Positions 35,409 to 43,569 of a stretch of 49,890 nt of DNA are shown one piece after another. Below the pieces are notes generated by a model. The model was not told where the DNA came from, did no database searches, and was given only the letters and a program-made list of their open reading frames with translations. Every line of letters starts with the position of its first letter. Position 1 is the first letter of the stretch. Source of the DNA: an uncultured Planctomycetota bacterium. GTDB taxonomy: Bacteria > Planctomycetota > UBA1135 > GCA-002686595. Where the stretch lies: contig CAIYPP010000027.1 of the NCBI GenBank assembly GCA_903928115.1, forward strand, positions 1-49,890. The letters are read 5' to 3'. Both the position numbers and the translations under genes were made by a program.

Positions 35409-37063
35409 GGACGCACCTCGCGCTCGAGCGGGTTGCACCATGGCGCGCTCACACGCAGCCGCAGCGGCTTGTCTGCGGGCGCGAGCACCACCCACTCGCG
35501 CTCGGCCGATGCTTCCCCGCCCACGAGCCGCGGGAGCGAGTCGGCCTCGCGCCCTGCGAGCAGCTGCTGATCCTCCTCGAGCAAGAGCTCCAGCGTGACC
35601 GACGCGGCCGCGCCGACGGCCGAGGACGCCGCGAGCGACGCTGGAAGTCGTCCTGCGTTGCGCACCCGCGCGCGCAGCGTCGCGATGCCGCCGTCGCGCG
35701 TCGCACTTGCTTCGAGCTCCAACTTCGGTGCGCCCTTGGCCAGCGCGAGCACGAAGCGCTCGATTCCCGCGAGCGCGCGCGGCAGCTCCGCGGCCGGGGG
35801 ATTCTCGATCGTCCACGGCTTCCAGCCGCCGATGCGCACGCGCACTCCGTCGACGACGTGCGGAGTCCACGCGACGAACGCGGAACCACCGGTGACATTG
35901 TCGAGGTACGACGTCCAGCGTCGATCGCGTTCGAGCGGCGGCCTCGCGCCCTCGCCCACGCCCTCCGTCACGCGAAAGCGTGCATCGAGCGTCGCGCCGC
36001 GCGTGGGCTCAGCAACGCACGGCCCCCACGGCGCGAGTTCGAGCGAAAGTGCGCCGCCGACCACGGCAAACCAGTCCTGCGCCAGCCCGCCGACCGCGCC
36101 ATGGCGCGCGGCGCGCAAGGCAAGAACGTCCGCCTGAGGTCGGGCCGTGGCACTGCGAAGCTCGCGGACGCACAGCTCGTAGAGCCCGCGATCGGGCTCT
36201 GCCCAGCGCTCGATCGACTCGCTTCCGCCCGGGCTCGCGAGCCAGCCATGCGAGCCCTGCAACAGCACGACCGCGAACACCCTCCGCGCGAGCACGAAAT
36301 CGGCGAGGGCGCGCGCAGCGGGCTGCGACAAGGGCAGGGGTCCGGCCAGTGGATCCGCCGCCGGCCGCTCGAGCGGAAAGTTGCGCTCGAGCACGACACC
36401 GCCCGGTCCATCCTCGTTGAAGGCCCCGTCGCGGTCGTCGTCGCGTCCCTCGGGTACGAGCGAGAGCCTCGGCGCGTCACCCGCGCGCGCTTCGACGAGG
36501 AAGCGCTCGTCGTCGGAGAGCACCCAGCGGCCCGCGGGATCCTCGAGCAGCATCGAGAGCACGAGCCCATCTCCATCGACGTCGTCCGGCCCGTCCTCGT
36601 CGCTGCGGCCATCGCGGTCGCGGTCGACCGGAGTCGCGTCGCCACCCTCCCCACGTCCGAGCGCGAGGTAGCGCTCGAGCGCCTGGGGAGACGCGCACGG
36701 CACCACGACGACGCTGACGTCCGACCCGAGCGGGCTCGCGTCGGACGCGAGCGCACGCGCGCAGGCGAGCGCAGCTTCGCTGCCCGCCAAGGAGACGCCG
36801 TCGAGCCCTCCGAGGAGGAGCAGGGTCGGGCGCGCGCGCGGCTCCACCTCGCCCGGCGCCGCGAGTTCGATCGCGGAGAGTCCCGCGGCCGCGAGCGGCG
36901 CGAACTGCGGCACGCGCGCACGCGCCGGAGATGCCGCGACCAACGCCGCGAGCTCCTCCGCCACCTGCGCAGGCGCGCGGTAGCCGCTGGCCATGCTCTG
37001 CGCGTCCGCCGCAGTGGCGGTACACAGCGCGAGCAGCAGGGTCAGCGAGGTTCGGCCGTGCAT
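35405..37063 (-). CDS. M14-like secreted protein with DxDxDG insert, no zinc ligands
   Basis: The product is 552 aa. MHGRTSLTLLLALCTATAADA is a signal peptide. The M14 scaffold is present, but the HxxE position reads GGLDGVSLAGSE. An insert has two Asp-rich calcium-binding-like stretches (VDRDRDGRSDEDGPDDVDGD and DDDRDGAFNEDGPGG) followed by the substrate-binding LERNFPLERP. The C-terminal 120 residues are beta-sandwich-like (LRARVRNAGRLPASLA). Active relatives with the same Asp-rich insert have HGNE-type zinc motifs, so this looks like a non-catalytic derivative. It is the first gene of a pair with its shorter paralogue. The ATG lies 12 nt after a TAGGAT hexamer. Confidence 0.74.
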   Translation of the reverse strand: MHGRTSLTLLLALCTATAADAQSMASGYRAPAQVAEELAALVAASPARARVPQFAPLAAAGLSAIELAAPGEVEPRARPTLLLLGGLDGVSLAGSEAALACARALASDASPLGSDVSVVVVPCASPQALERYLALGRGEGGDATPVDRDRDGRSDEDGPDDVDGDGLVLSMLLEDPAGRWVLSDDERFLVEARAGDAPRLSLVPEGRDDDRDGAFNEDGPGGVVLERNFPLERPAADPLAGPLPLSQPAARALADFVLARRVFAVVLLQGSHGWLASPGGSESIERWAEPDRGLYELCVRELRSATARPQADVLALRAARHGAVGGLAQDWFAVVGGALSLELAPWGPCVAEPTRGATLDARFRVTEGVGEGARPPLERDRRWTSYLDNVTGGSAFVAWTPHVVDGVRVRIGGWKPWTIENPPAAELPRALAGIERFVLALAKGAPKLELEASATRDGGIATLRARVRNAGRLPASLAASSAVGAAASVTLELLLEEDQQLLAGREADSLPRLVGGEASAEREWVVLAPADKPLRLRVSAPWCNPLEREVRP

Positions 37064-37075
37064 GGGGACCCGCGC

Positions 37076-37081
37076 ATCCTA
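37076..37081 (-). promoter_or_regulatory. -10 hexamer TAGGAT, short leader
   Basis: TAGGAT ends 12 nt before ATG 37063. It drives the pair of M14-like genes with a leader of perhaps 5 nt. Confidence 0.5.
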
Positions 37082-37101
37082 TCGACGTCCGCACCCCCGA
37101 T

Positions 37102-37129
37102 GCCGAAGCTAGGGGGCCGAAGCTACGGG
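37102..37129. repeat. Tandem 14-bp repeat, two copies
   Basis: GCCGAAGCTAGGGG (37102-37115) is followed directly by GCCGAAGCTACGGG (37116-37129), with one mismatch. It lies between the smc 3' hairpin and the promoter of the M14-like pair, so it could be an upstream promoter element or a slippage duplication. Confidence 0.35.
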
Positions 37130-37133
37130 GCCG

Positions 37134-37153
37134 CGACTCGCGCGGGCGAGTCG
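37134..37153 (-). terminator. Hairpin after smc, no U-tract
   Basis: CGACTCGC (37134-37141) pairs perfectly with GCGAGTCG (37146-37153) around a GCGG loop, 8 nt past the smc stop. No T-run follows on the minus strand. Confidence 0.5.
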
Positions 37154-37161
37154 TCGGAGCC

Positions 37162-40100
37162 CTAGACGCCCTCCGTCGACTCCTCGACGGTCTCGGTAAC
37201 CGCGGCGATGTGCGGCGCGTCCTCGGCCGTCGCGGTGCGCGCCGACGGCGCGGGCTCGAGCACGTACTCGGGCTCGCTCTCCTCGGCCACCGCGACCACC
37301 GCCGGAGCGCTCTCCGCCGCAGCCTCCTCGGGCTCGCTCGGCACGCCCGTGGTGAGCTCGGGGACGAACTTCTCGACGTCCTTGAACTGCACGGACACCC
37401 ACGACGAGACGCCCTTCGTCTCCATGGTGATGCCGTACAGGCGATCGCACGCGCCCATCGTGCCCTTGTTGTGGGTCACGACGACGAACTGCGACTGCGC
37501 GCGGAAGCTCCCCACCATGCTGAGGAAGCGGCCGACGTTCGTCTCGTCGAGCGCAGCGTCCACTTCGTCGAGCACGCAGAAGGGGCTCGGCCGCGCACGG
37601 AAAACCGCGAACAAGAGCGCGAGCGCCGTCATCGTGCGCTGGCCGCCGGAGAGCATGCGGATCGGCAGCATCTCGCGGCCCGGCGGACGCGCGCTGATCT
37701 CGACGCCCGCCTCGAGCGGATCGACGCCCTGCTCGATCGAGAGGTCGGCCTTGCCGCCTTGGAACAGCAGTCGGAACAGATCGTTGAAGTGCTTGCGCAC
37801 CTCCTCGAAGGTCTGCTCGAAGAGGCGGTGGCTCTCCTGATTGAGGTGGGCGAGCGCGTCGGACAGCACCTTGCGCGACTCTTCGATGTCGCGGCGCTGG
37901 CCGGTGAGGAAGTCGAAGCGCGACTGCGACTCGGAGAGCTCGGCCACCGCGTCGGTATTGACCGGCCCGATCGCGTCGAGCGCCCGCTTGAGCTCGCCGA
38001 CCTCGACCTCGAGTGCCTCGAGCGCGACCGAGTCCGCGAGCTCCGCTTCCGGCTCGAAGCCGTCGAGCAGCTCGACCTCGCTCAGACCGAGGTCCTCGCG
38101 CGCGCGCACCGCGAGCTCGCCTGCGACGAGCTCGATTTTCTGCGCGGCCATGCGGCGCTCTCCGAGCTCCTCCGAGAGGCTCTCGAGCTCGCGCGTCACC
38201 GCGTCGACGCGTGCGCGGAACTCCGTCACCGCGTCGCGACCCGCGGCCTCCGCGTCGCGCAGCTCCTTGAAGCGCGCCTCGGCGGCGCCGCGCTCGACGA
38301 GCACCTGATCGGCTCGCGTGCGGACGCTGACGGACTCCGCGAGCGCCGCCTCGGCGGCCTCGCCATGCTCGCGCGCGAGCCGCGTCGAGCGCTCCAGCTC
38401 GCCGCGCGCCTCAGCGAGGCCGCGCTCGAGATCGCGGATGCGCGCATGGAGCGTGCCGAGCTCGGCGTTCTGCCGGATCACGACGCTCTCCGCGGACGAC
38501 GCGCTCGACTGCAGGGTCTCGATGCGCTGTTCGAGCGCGACACGCTCGGCGTCGAGCGTCGCGAGGGTCTCGTTCTCGCGCTGGAAGGCCGCGTGCGCCG
38601 CGGCGTGGCGCTGCGAAGCTCCGGCGAGCTCCGAGTCGAGGCGCCGCTGGTCCGCGAGGATCGCCTCGTGCTCGCGCGCGAGCTGTCCCGCAACGCGGCT
38701 CAGATCTTGGATGCGAGCGCGGGCGGTCTGGGCGTGCGCGCGCGCTTCCGTGAGCTGCGCGCGCTTGCGATCGCACTCCGACTGGGCGTGGGCGCGGCGC
38801 TCGGCGACGAGCTTGCGCTCGCCGGCGATGCGCTCGAGCTCGGCCACGTCCTGCCGCAGCGCGGTCTCGATGCCCTCGAGCTCCTTGACGAACTCCGCGA
38901 CCGTCGCGCGGCGGCCGACGGCGCCCTGCGTCACCTCGCGGTGTCCGCCGAACACGCCCGCGGCGCTCACCAGGTCGCCCGCCGGCGTCACGAAGCGCCA
39001 CTCGGGGTGCTCGCGCACGAGCCCGAGTGCCTCTTCGAGTTCCTCGACCACGAGCACGTCGCCGACGAGCAGGCGCGCGAGCGGCTCGAAGCCGCCGCTG
39101 CACTCGAGCTCGTCCACGAGCCGCGCGTAGGCCTTGAGTCCGGCCTCGCGCTCGCGCAGCCCGCGCGTCGCGATGCCCGCGGGCACGTAGACGCGCACCT
39201 GACCTGCCTTGCGCTCCGAGAGCCAGCGCAACATGCGACCGGCGAGCTCGGGATCCTCCGTCACGAGGCCGAGCGCCGCCGGTCCGAGCGCGGCGTCGAG
39301 CGCGCGCGCGAGCCGCGTCGAGGTGCGCAGGTGGTCGGCGACGAGGCCCTTGAGCCGCGCGGGCTCGCACGGGCCCTGACCGCGCCGCGTGCCTTCGAGC
39401 AGCGCGCGCGCGCCCGCTTCGAGGCTCGAGCGCTCGTGCTCCATGTCCTTGAGCGTGTCGATGCGGCTCTGCAGACGAGCCCGCTCGACTTCGTGGCGCG
39501 ACTTGGACGCGCGGCGCTCCTGCTCCTCGCGCTCGAGGGCCTGCTGGCCCGCGGCGAGGTCGCGCAGCGCCGTCTCCGCAACGGTGAGATCATTCTGCGC
39601 GTCGGCCACACGCCCTTCCGCGCTCGCTTGGTCGTTCTGGAGCGTCTCGACCTCGCGCTTGGACTCGTCCATGCGCACCTGCGCGCGCTGCAAGCGCTCG
39701 GAGAGGCTCGGACGCGACAGCTCGATCGTGCGCTCGAGGTTTTGTGCCGCCGTGCGGTCGTTCAAATGCGAGAGCACGAGCTGGTTCTGCCGCTCGCAGC
39801 GCGTGCGCAGATCCCGCTGCGTGTTGCGCGCCTCGCGGAGCGTCACCTGCTCGCCGTCGGCGAGCGTGCGCGACTGCGAGAGCTGTTCTTCGATCGCCGC
39901 GCGGCGTGAGCGGACCTCGTCGAGCTCGGTCGCGCGCGCCTGCGCGACCCCCGAGAGCTCCTGCACCCGCTGCGCCTCGCCCGCCGAGCTGCGCTTCAGT
40001 TCGGCCGCACGCGCCTCGAGCTGCCGCTGGCGCTCGCCGCACTCGCTGCCCTCGCCCACCAGGCGCCGGATCTCGCCCGAGAGGCGGTCGATCTCGGCCG

Positions 40101-40938
40101 AGATCGTCTGCTGCTCGCGCTCGCGCGCGCTGACGTCGGACTCGCCGTCGGTGCGCAGCACCTTGAGCGACTCGCAGCGCGCCTCGAGGGCCGCGATCTC
40201 CTCCGCGAGACGCGCGAGCGCGCCGCGGTCCTCGTGCAGGCGGTGCTTCAGGAAGCGCGAGCGCTGCGCCTTCCACAGGTCGCGCGCGGCGACGAAGCGC
40301 TCGGCCTTGCCCGCTTGGATCTTCAGCGAGCGCACGCGGCTGCCGAGCTCCTTCAGCACGTCGTCGAGACGCAAGAGGTCGGCCTCGACGCGCTTGAGCT
40401 TCGCGTCGGTCTCCTTGCGCTTGAGCTTGAAGCGGCTGATGCCCGCGGCCTCCTCGAAGATTGCGCGCCGGTCGAGCGAGTTCGCCGAGAGCGCCGCATC
40501 GATCTTGCCCTGCTCGAGCACGGAGTAACCGCGGCTGCCGAGCCCCGTGTCGAAGAGCATGTCGCGCACGTCCTTCAAGCGCGCGCGCTCGCCGTTGATC
40601 AGATACTCGCCCTCGCCCGAGCGGAACACGCGGCGCGTGATCGCGACCTCGGAGCCCTGCCCCGCGATCGTGCCGCAGGAGTTGTCGAGCACGAGCGTGA
40701 CTTCCGCGACGTTCATCGGCGGGCGCGAGACCGAGCCCTTGAAGATCACGTCGGTCATCTCGCCGCCGCGCATCGACGTGGGACGCGTCTCGCCGAGCAC
40801 CCAGCGCACGGCGTCGACCACGTTCGACTTGCCGCAGCCGTTGGGGCCGACGATGCCCGTGAACGAGTCGTTGAAGCTGAGCGTCGTGCGGTCAGCGAAG
40901 GACTTGAAGCCGAACAGTTCGAGGCGTTGCAGGCGCAT
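37162..40938 (-). CDS. smc: Chromosome segregation protein SMC
   Basis: The product is 1258 aa. This ATPase compacts and resolves chromosomes by DNA looping. Walker A is GPNGCGKSN (about 31-39); Q-loop region LEQGKIDAALSA and EEAAGISRFKLKRKET follow. Long coiled coils flank a hinge around residues 500-660 (RLKGLVADHLRTSTRLARAL through AGQVRVYVPAG). The signature LSGGQRTMTALALLFAVF and Walker B PFCVLDEVDAALDE close the head. About 90 acidic/Ala/Pro-rich residues after VQFKDVEKFVPEL form a disordered tail that is not part of the usual SMC. It is the last gene of nrdR-nrdD-like-smc, 2 nt after the previous stop. scpA and scpB are not in the window. Confidence 0.94.
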   Translation of the reverse strand: MRLQRLELFGFKSFADRTTLSFNDSFTGIVGPNGCGKSNVVDAVRWVLGETRPTSMRGGEMTDVIFKGSVSRPPMNVAEVTLVLDNSCGTIAGQGSEVAITRRVFRSGEGEYLINGERARLKDVRDMLFDTGLGSRGYSVLEQGKIDAALSANSLDRRAIFEEAAGISRFKLKRKETDAKLKRVEADLLRLDDVLKELGSRVRSLKIQAGKAERFVAARDLWKAQRSRFLKHRLHEDRGALARLAEEIAALEARCESLKVLRTDGESDVSAREREQQTISAEIDRLSGEIRRLVGEGSECGERQRQLEARAAELKRSSAGEAQRVQELSGVAQARATELDEVRSRRAAIEEQLSQSRTLADGEQVTLREARNTQRDLRTRCERQNQLVLSHLNDRTAAQNLERTIELSRPSLSERLQRAQVRMDESKREVETLQNDQASAEGRVADAQNDLTVAETALRDLAAGQQALEREEQERRASKSRHEVERARLQSRIDTLKDMEHERSSLEAGARALLEGTRRGQGPCEPARLKGLVADHLRTSTRLARALDAALGPAALGLVTEDPELAGRMLRWLSERKAGQVRVYVPAGIATRGLREREAGLKAYARLVDELECSGGFEPLARLLVGDVLVVEELEEALGLVREHPEWRFVTPAGDLVSAAGVFGGHREVTQGAVGRRATVAEFVKELEGIETALRQDVAELERIAGERKLVAERRAHAQSECDRKRAQLTEARAHAQTARARIQDLSRVAGQLAREHEAILADQRRLDSELAGASQRHAAAHAAFQRENETLATLDAERVALEQRIETLQSSASSAESVVIRQNAELGTLHARIRDLERGLAEARGELERSTRLAREHGEAAEAALAESVSVRTRADQVLVERGAAEARFKELRDAEAAGRDAVTEFRARVDAVTRELESLSEELGERRMAAQKIELVAGELAVRAREDLGLSEVELLDGFEPEAELADSVALEALEVEVGELKRALDAIGPVNTDAVAELSESQSRFDFLTGQRRDIEESRKVLSDALAHLNQESHRLFEQTFEEVRKHFNDLFRLLFQGGKADLSIEQGVDPLEAGVEISARPPGREMLPIRMLSGGQRTMTALALLFAVFRARPSPFCVLDEVDAALDETNVGRFLSMVGSFRAQSQFVVVTHNKGTMGACDRLYGITMETKGVSSWVSVQFKDVEKFVPELTTGVPSEPEEAAAESAPAVVAVAEESEPEYVLEPAPSARTATAEDAPHIAAVTETVEESTEGV

Positions 40939-40940
40939 GG

Positions 40941-43013
40941 TCAGCGGGTGGGGCCGCCCGCGCGCTCAGGCGCGGACGCTTCGGGGGTGCGGAGCTCGGG
41001 GTCGAACAGGTGGGATGCGGGGCGGGGCGCGGCGACGGGCTCGCGGAAGCGCTCGCTCGAGTCTTCGCGCATGCGATCGAAGCGCCGCCAAGACTCGACG
41101 AGCGACAACGGACCGCCGCGCGAGGCGTCCTCGGGCAGCGGGTGCAGCGCTCCGACCTCGACGGTGGAGAGCAGCGCGGCCTCGGCGCTCCACGGCGTCC
41201 GGCCGTGGACGGGCGAGAGCCGATAGCCCGTGCCGTAGGGGGTGCGGGAAGGTGCCGAGGGACCGTCGCCGAACAGGAGGCGCTGCGCGTGCTGCGGAAG
41301 GCTCGCGTCGAGCTCCGAGAAGCGCGCGCGCGCACGCTCGCCGAAGTAGGGCGTGAGCACGACCGCGATGCGGCGCGCCTCGCCGGCGCGCGCGAGCGCC
41401 TCGGCGAGGAACCCGACGAGCCGCGCGCCCTGATCGGGCCGCACGTCGCCGTCTCCGAGCGCAGCGAGAGCCTCGCGCAGTCCGACCGGAGTCACCGCAT
41501 ACGCCACGCGACCGCGCAGGTCGCCCGGCCGCGAGCCGCGCGTGCGGCGTTGGAATGCCGCGAGCTCGCACAGCGCGTCGACCGCGGCGGTCGCGGCTCC
41601 AGAGAGCAGCTCGAGCGCGCGATCTTCGCGCCAAGGCCCCGCGCGCAGTGCGATGCGCGGCAGGTTGATCGCAACGGCTCCACCGCAGGTGATCGCAGCG
41701 CGCTCGTGGGCGTGGCGGTGCAGGCCAGGGCCGACACAGGTGAGCTCGTCGCTCCCCCACGTCGGCACGAGCCGACCCGCGAGCAGCAGACCCTCGACAG
41801 CCGCGGCGAAACCCTCGTCCCCGCTGCGGTCGTCGAGCCGCCGCGCGAGCTCCGAGTGGTCGATGAAGAGTCGCGGAGGGAGCGGCAGGTGCGGGAGCGC
41901 CGCGAGCGATTCGATCAGCCGATCCGTGGCGACTTGCGCGCGCGCCCCTCCGCCGCCGACAACGAGGTCGAGCGAGCGCCCTGCGGCGCACGCGCAGGCG
42001 CACAGCGCGCGCAGCCACGCCTCGAGCGCGTTCCCCCGCGAGCTCGCGCACAGCGGCGCGAGCAGCGCCGCCGCATCCTCGAGCACCACACCGTGCGAGA
42101 CGTCGCGCGCGACCACGGCGAGCTCGTCGAGGACGTCGTAGGGTGCATCGGCGAGCGCGCCGCCGGCTTGCAAGAGCGTCGCTGTCACGGCGCATTTGAG
42201 CGAATGCTGCGGACGACCGAGGTCGAGCACGTGCAGGTCGCCCGCGAGGTGCGCGCGCGCGCTCTCGGGTCCGAGCACTTCGTGCAGTGAGAAGCGCCGC
42301 AGCACGTCCGCCGCGATGCGCGCGGAGGTCCCGCGCTCGGCGAGCTCTTCGCCCTGCGCGGCGCGCGCGGGATCGAGCGGCCCGTCCTCTTGCTGAACCA
42401 GTTGGCGCAGGTCGAAGCTCGGCAGACCGTAGGACTGCTGGCGGCGCAGCGCGGTCGCGAGGCCGAGGTCGACGAGCTCGTTGTCGACGAGTTCGCGCAC
42501 CAGCGCCGTCGAGACCTGCCGCCAGCGCGCCGCGAACACGCGTTCCTCCACGCGCGTCGCGACTTTCTCAGCCACCTCGCGGGGCAGCGCCGCCTCGTTG
42601 ATCAGGGCCGCGACGATGCGCACTTTGCTCCACGGCTGCGTCCGGTCGGTGGCCTGCACCTCGACGCGCTGCTTGCCCCCCGCCTCGCCCTCGTGGACCG
42701 AGAGCGCCTCTCGCGCGCGCGAGCGGCGGTCGCGGTAGAGGATGTACGCCTTCGCGACGTTCGCGCGGCCGAGCTCGATCAGCGCCTGCTCGACCAAGTC
42801 CTGGATCTCCTCGATGCCCGGTAGAGCCGCATCGGGCGCCGAAGCCGCGCCGTAGCGCCCTTCGAGCGTGAGGGTCACGACGCCCGCGATCTCGCTGGCG
42901 AAGCTCGGGTCCACCTCGCCGACCGCGTCGAGGGCCTTCGAGACGGCCGCCTCGATCTTGCGCGCGTCGAAGGGCACCTCCCGACCGTCGCGCTTGCGCA
43001 CGCGGGTCGGCAC
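40941..43013 (-). CDS. ATP-cone/NrdD-like protein lacking the glycyl radical
   Basis: The product is 690 aa. Residues 1-95 are an ATP-cone (TRVRKRDGREVPFDARKIEA) and about 115-200 look like a second one (WSKVRIVAALINEAALPREV). The body resembles class III ribonucleotide reductase NrdD: SYGLPSFDLRQL, LAGDLHVLDLGRPQHSLKC and AITCGGAVAINLPRIALRAG. The C-terminus ends in low-complexity sequence with neither the zinc CxxC pairs nor the RxCGY/F-type glycyl-radical loop. It therefore cannot be a standard anaerobic reductase; a nucleotide-sensing role is possible. GTG 43013 has GGAGG 9 nt upstream and starts 1 nt after the nrdR stop. No NrdG activase gene is in the window. Confidence 0.7.
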   Translation of the reverse strand: MPTRVRKRDGREVPFDARKIEAAVSKALDAVGEVDPSFASEIAGVVTLTLEGRYGAASAPDAALPGIEEIQDLVEQALIELGRANVAKAYILYRDRRSRAREALSVHEGEAGGKQRVEVQATDRTQPWSKVRIVAALINEAALPREVAEKVATRVEERVFAARWRQVSTALVRELVDNELVDLGLATALRRQQSYGLPSFDLRQLVQQEDGPLDPARAAQGEELAERGTSARIAADVLRRFSLHEVLGPESARAHLAGDLHVLDLGRPQHSLKCAVTATLLQAGGALADAPYDVLDELAVVARDVSHGVVLEDAAALLAPLCASSRGNALEAWLRALCACACAAGRSLDLVVGGGGARAQVATDRLIESLAALPHLPLPPRLFIDHSELARRLDDRSGDEGFAAAVEGLLLAGRLVPTWGSDELTCVGPGLHRHAHERAAITCGGAVAINLPRIALRAGPWREDRALELLSGAATAAVDALCELAAFQRRTRGSRPGDLRGRVAYAVTPVGLREALAALGDGDVRPDQGARLVGFLAEALARAGEARRIAVVLTPYFGERARARFSELDASLPQHAQRLLFGDGPSAPSRTPYGTGYRLSPVHGRTPWSAEAALLSTVEVGALHPLPEDASRGGPLSLVESWRRFDRMREDSSERFREPVAAPRPASHLFDPELRTPEASAPERAGGPTR

Positions 43014-43014
43014 G

Positions 43015-43485
43015 CTACGAACCCTCCGGGCGGCGCTGCTCGAGGATCGGCTTCAGCTCGTCCAAGAACTGCGCGACGTCCTTGAACTCGCGGTAGACGC
43101 TGGCGAAGCGCACGTAGGCGACTTGGTTGAGTCCCTTGAGCTCCTCCATCACGAGGTTGCCGATCACCGAGCTCGGCAGCTCCCGGTCGTACTCCTCTTG
43201 GCAGCGGGCCTCGATGCGCGCCGCGGCCTTCTCGAGGTCCTCGGTCGACACCGGCAGCTTCTCGCAGGCCCGCATCATCCCCTGCAGGACCCGCTCGCGC
43301 TCGAAGCGCACCCGCTCCCCGTTCTTCTTGATGACCCGCAGCGGCGTCTCCTCGACGCGCTCGTAGGTCGTGTAGCGCAGGTAGCACTCGAGGCACTCCC
43401 GGCGGCGCCGGATCGAGGCGCCTTCGAGGGCGGCGCGGGAGTCGACGACTCGGTCGTTGTCCTGCTTGCAGCGCGGGCACTTCAT
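43015..43485 (-). CDS. nrdR: Transcriptional repressor NrdR
   Basis: The product is 156 aa. It has a zinc ribbon with Cys3, Cys6, Cys31 and Cys34 (MKCPRCKQDN, RRRECLECYLRYTT) followed by an ATP-cone (LRVIKKNGERVRFERERVLQ through VYREFKDVAQFLDEL). NrdR senses ATP/dATP and represses ribonucleotide reductase genes by binding NrdR boxes. A box-like palindrome overlaps its own -10 at 43521-43536, so autoregulation is likely. ATG 43485 has GAGGG upstream at normal spacing. The downstream NrdD-like gene is consistent with a nucleotide-reduction theme. Confidence 0.95.
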   Translation of the reverse strand: MKCPRCKQDNDRVVDSRAALEGASIRRRRECLECYLRYTTYERVEETPLRVIKKNGERVRFERERVLQGMMRACEKLPVSTEDLEKAAARIEARCQEEYDRELPSSVIGNLVMEELKGLNQVAYVRFASVYREFKDVAQFLDELKPILEQRRPEGS

Positions 43486-43517
43486 GGGGACCCTCGGGGA
43501 TCGCGCGAGGGAGCGAG

Positions 43518-43536
43518 ATCCTACAACATCTTGTGG
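43518..43536 (-). promoter_or_regulatory. nrdR promoter with NrdR-box-like operator
   Basis: The -10 is TAGGAT (43523-43518). CCACAAGATGTTGTAG (43536-43521 on the minus strand) matches the NrdR box acaCwAtATaTwGtgt at 12 of 16 positions, including all six strongly conserved ones. The box overlaps the -10, the expected place for repression. A second box at the usual tandem distance is not seen. The 84-nt gap holds nothing else recognisable. Confidence 0.55.
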
Positions 43537-43569
43537 GAGCGCGGGGAGGCTAGAGCGACCGGCTGCGGG

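Noticed and set aside
36931..39909. 992-residue open frame antisense to smc (and 44075-46951 antisense to mnmE/yidC)
   Set aside because: Long antisense frames are expected at this G+C content; they are Arg/Ala/Leu-rich with no domain, and the opposite strand carries unmistakable genes.
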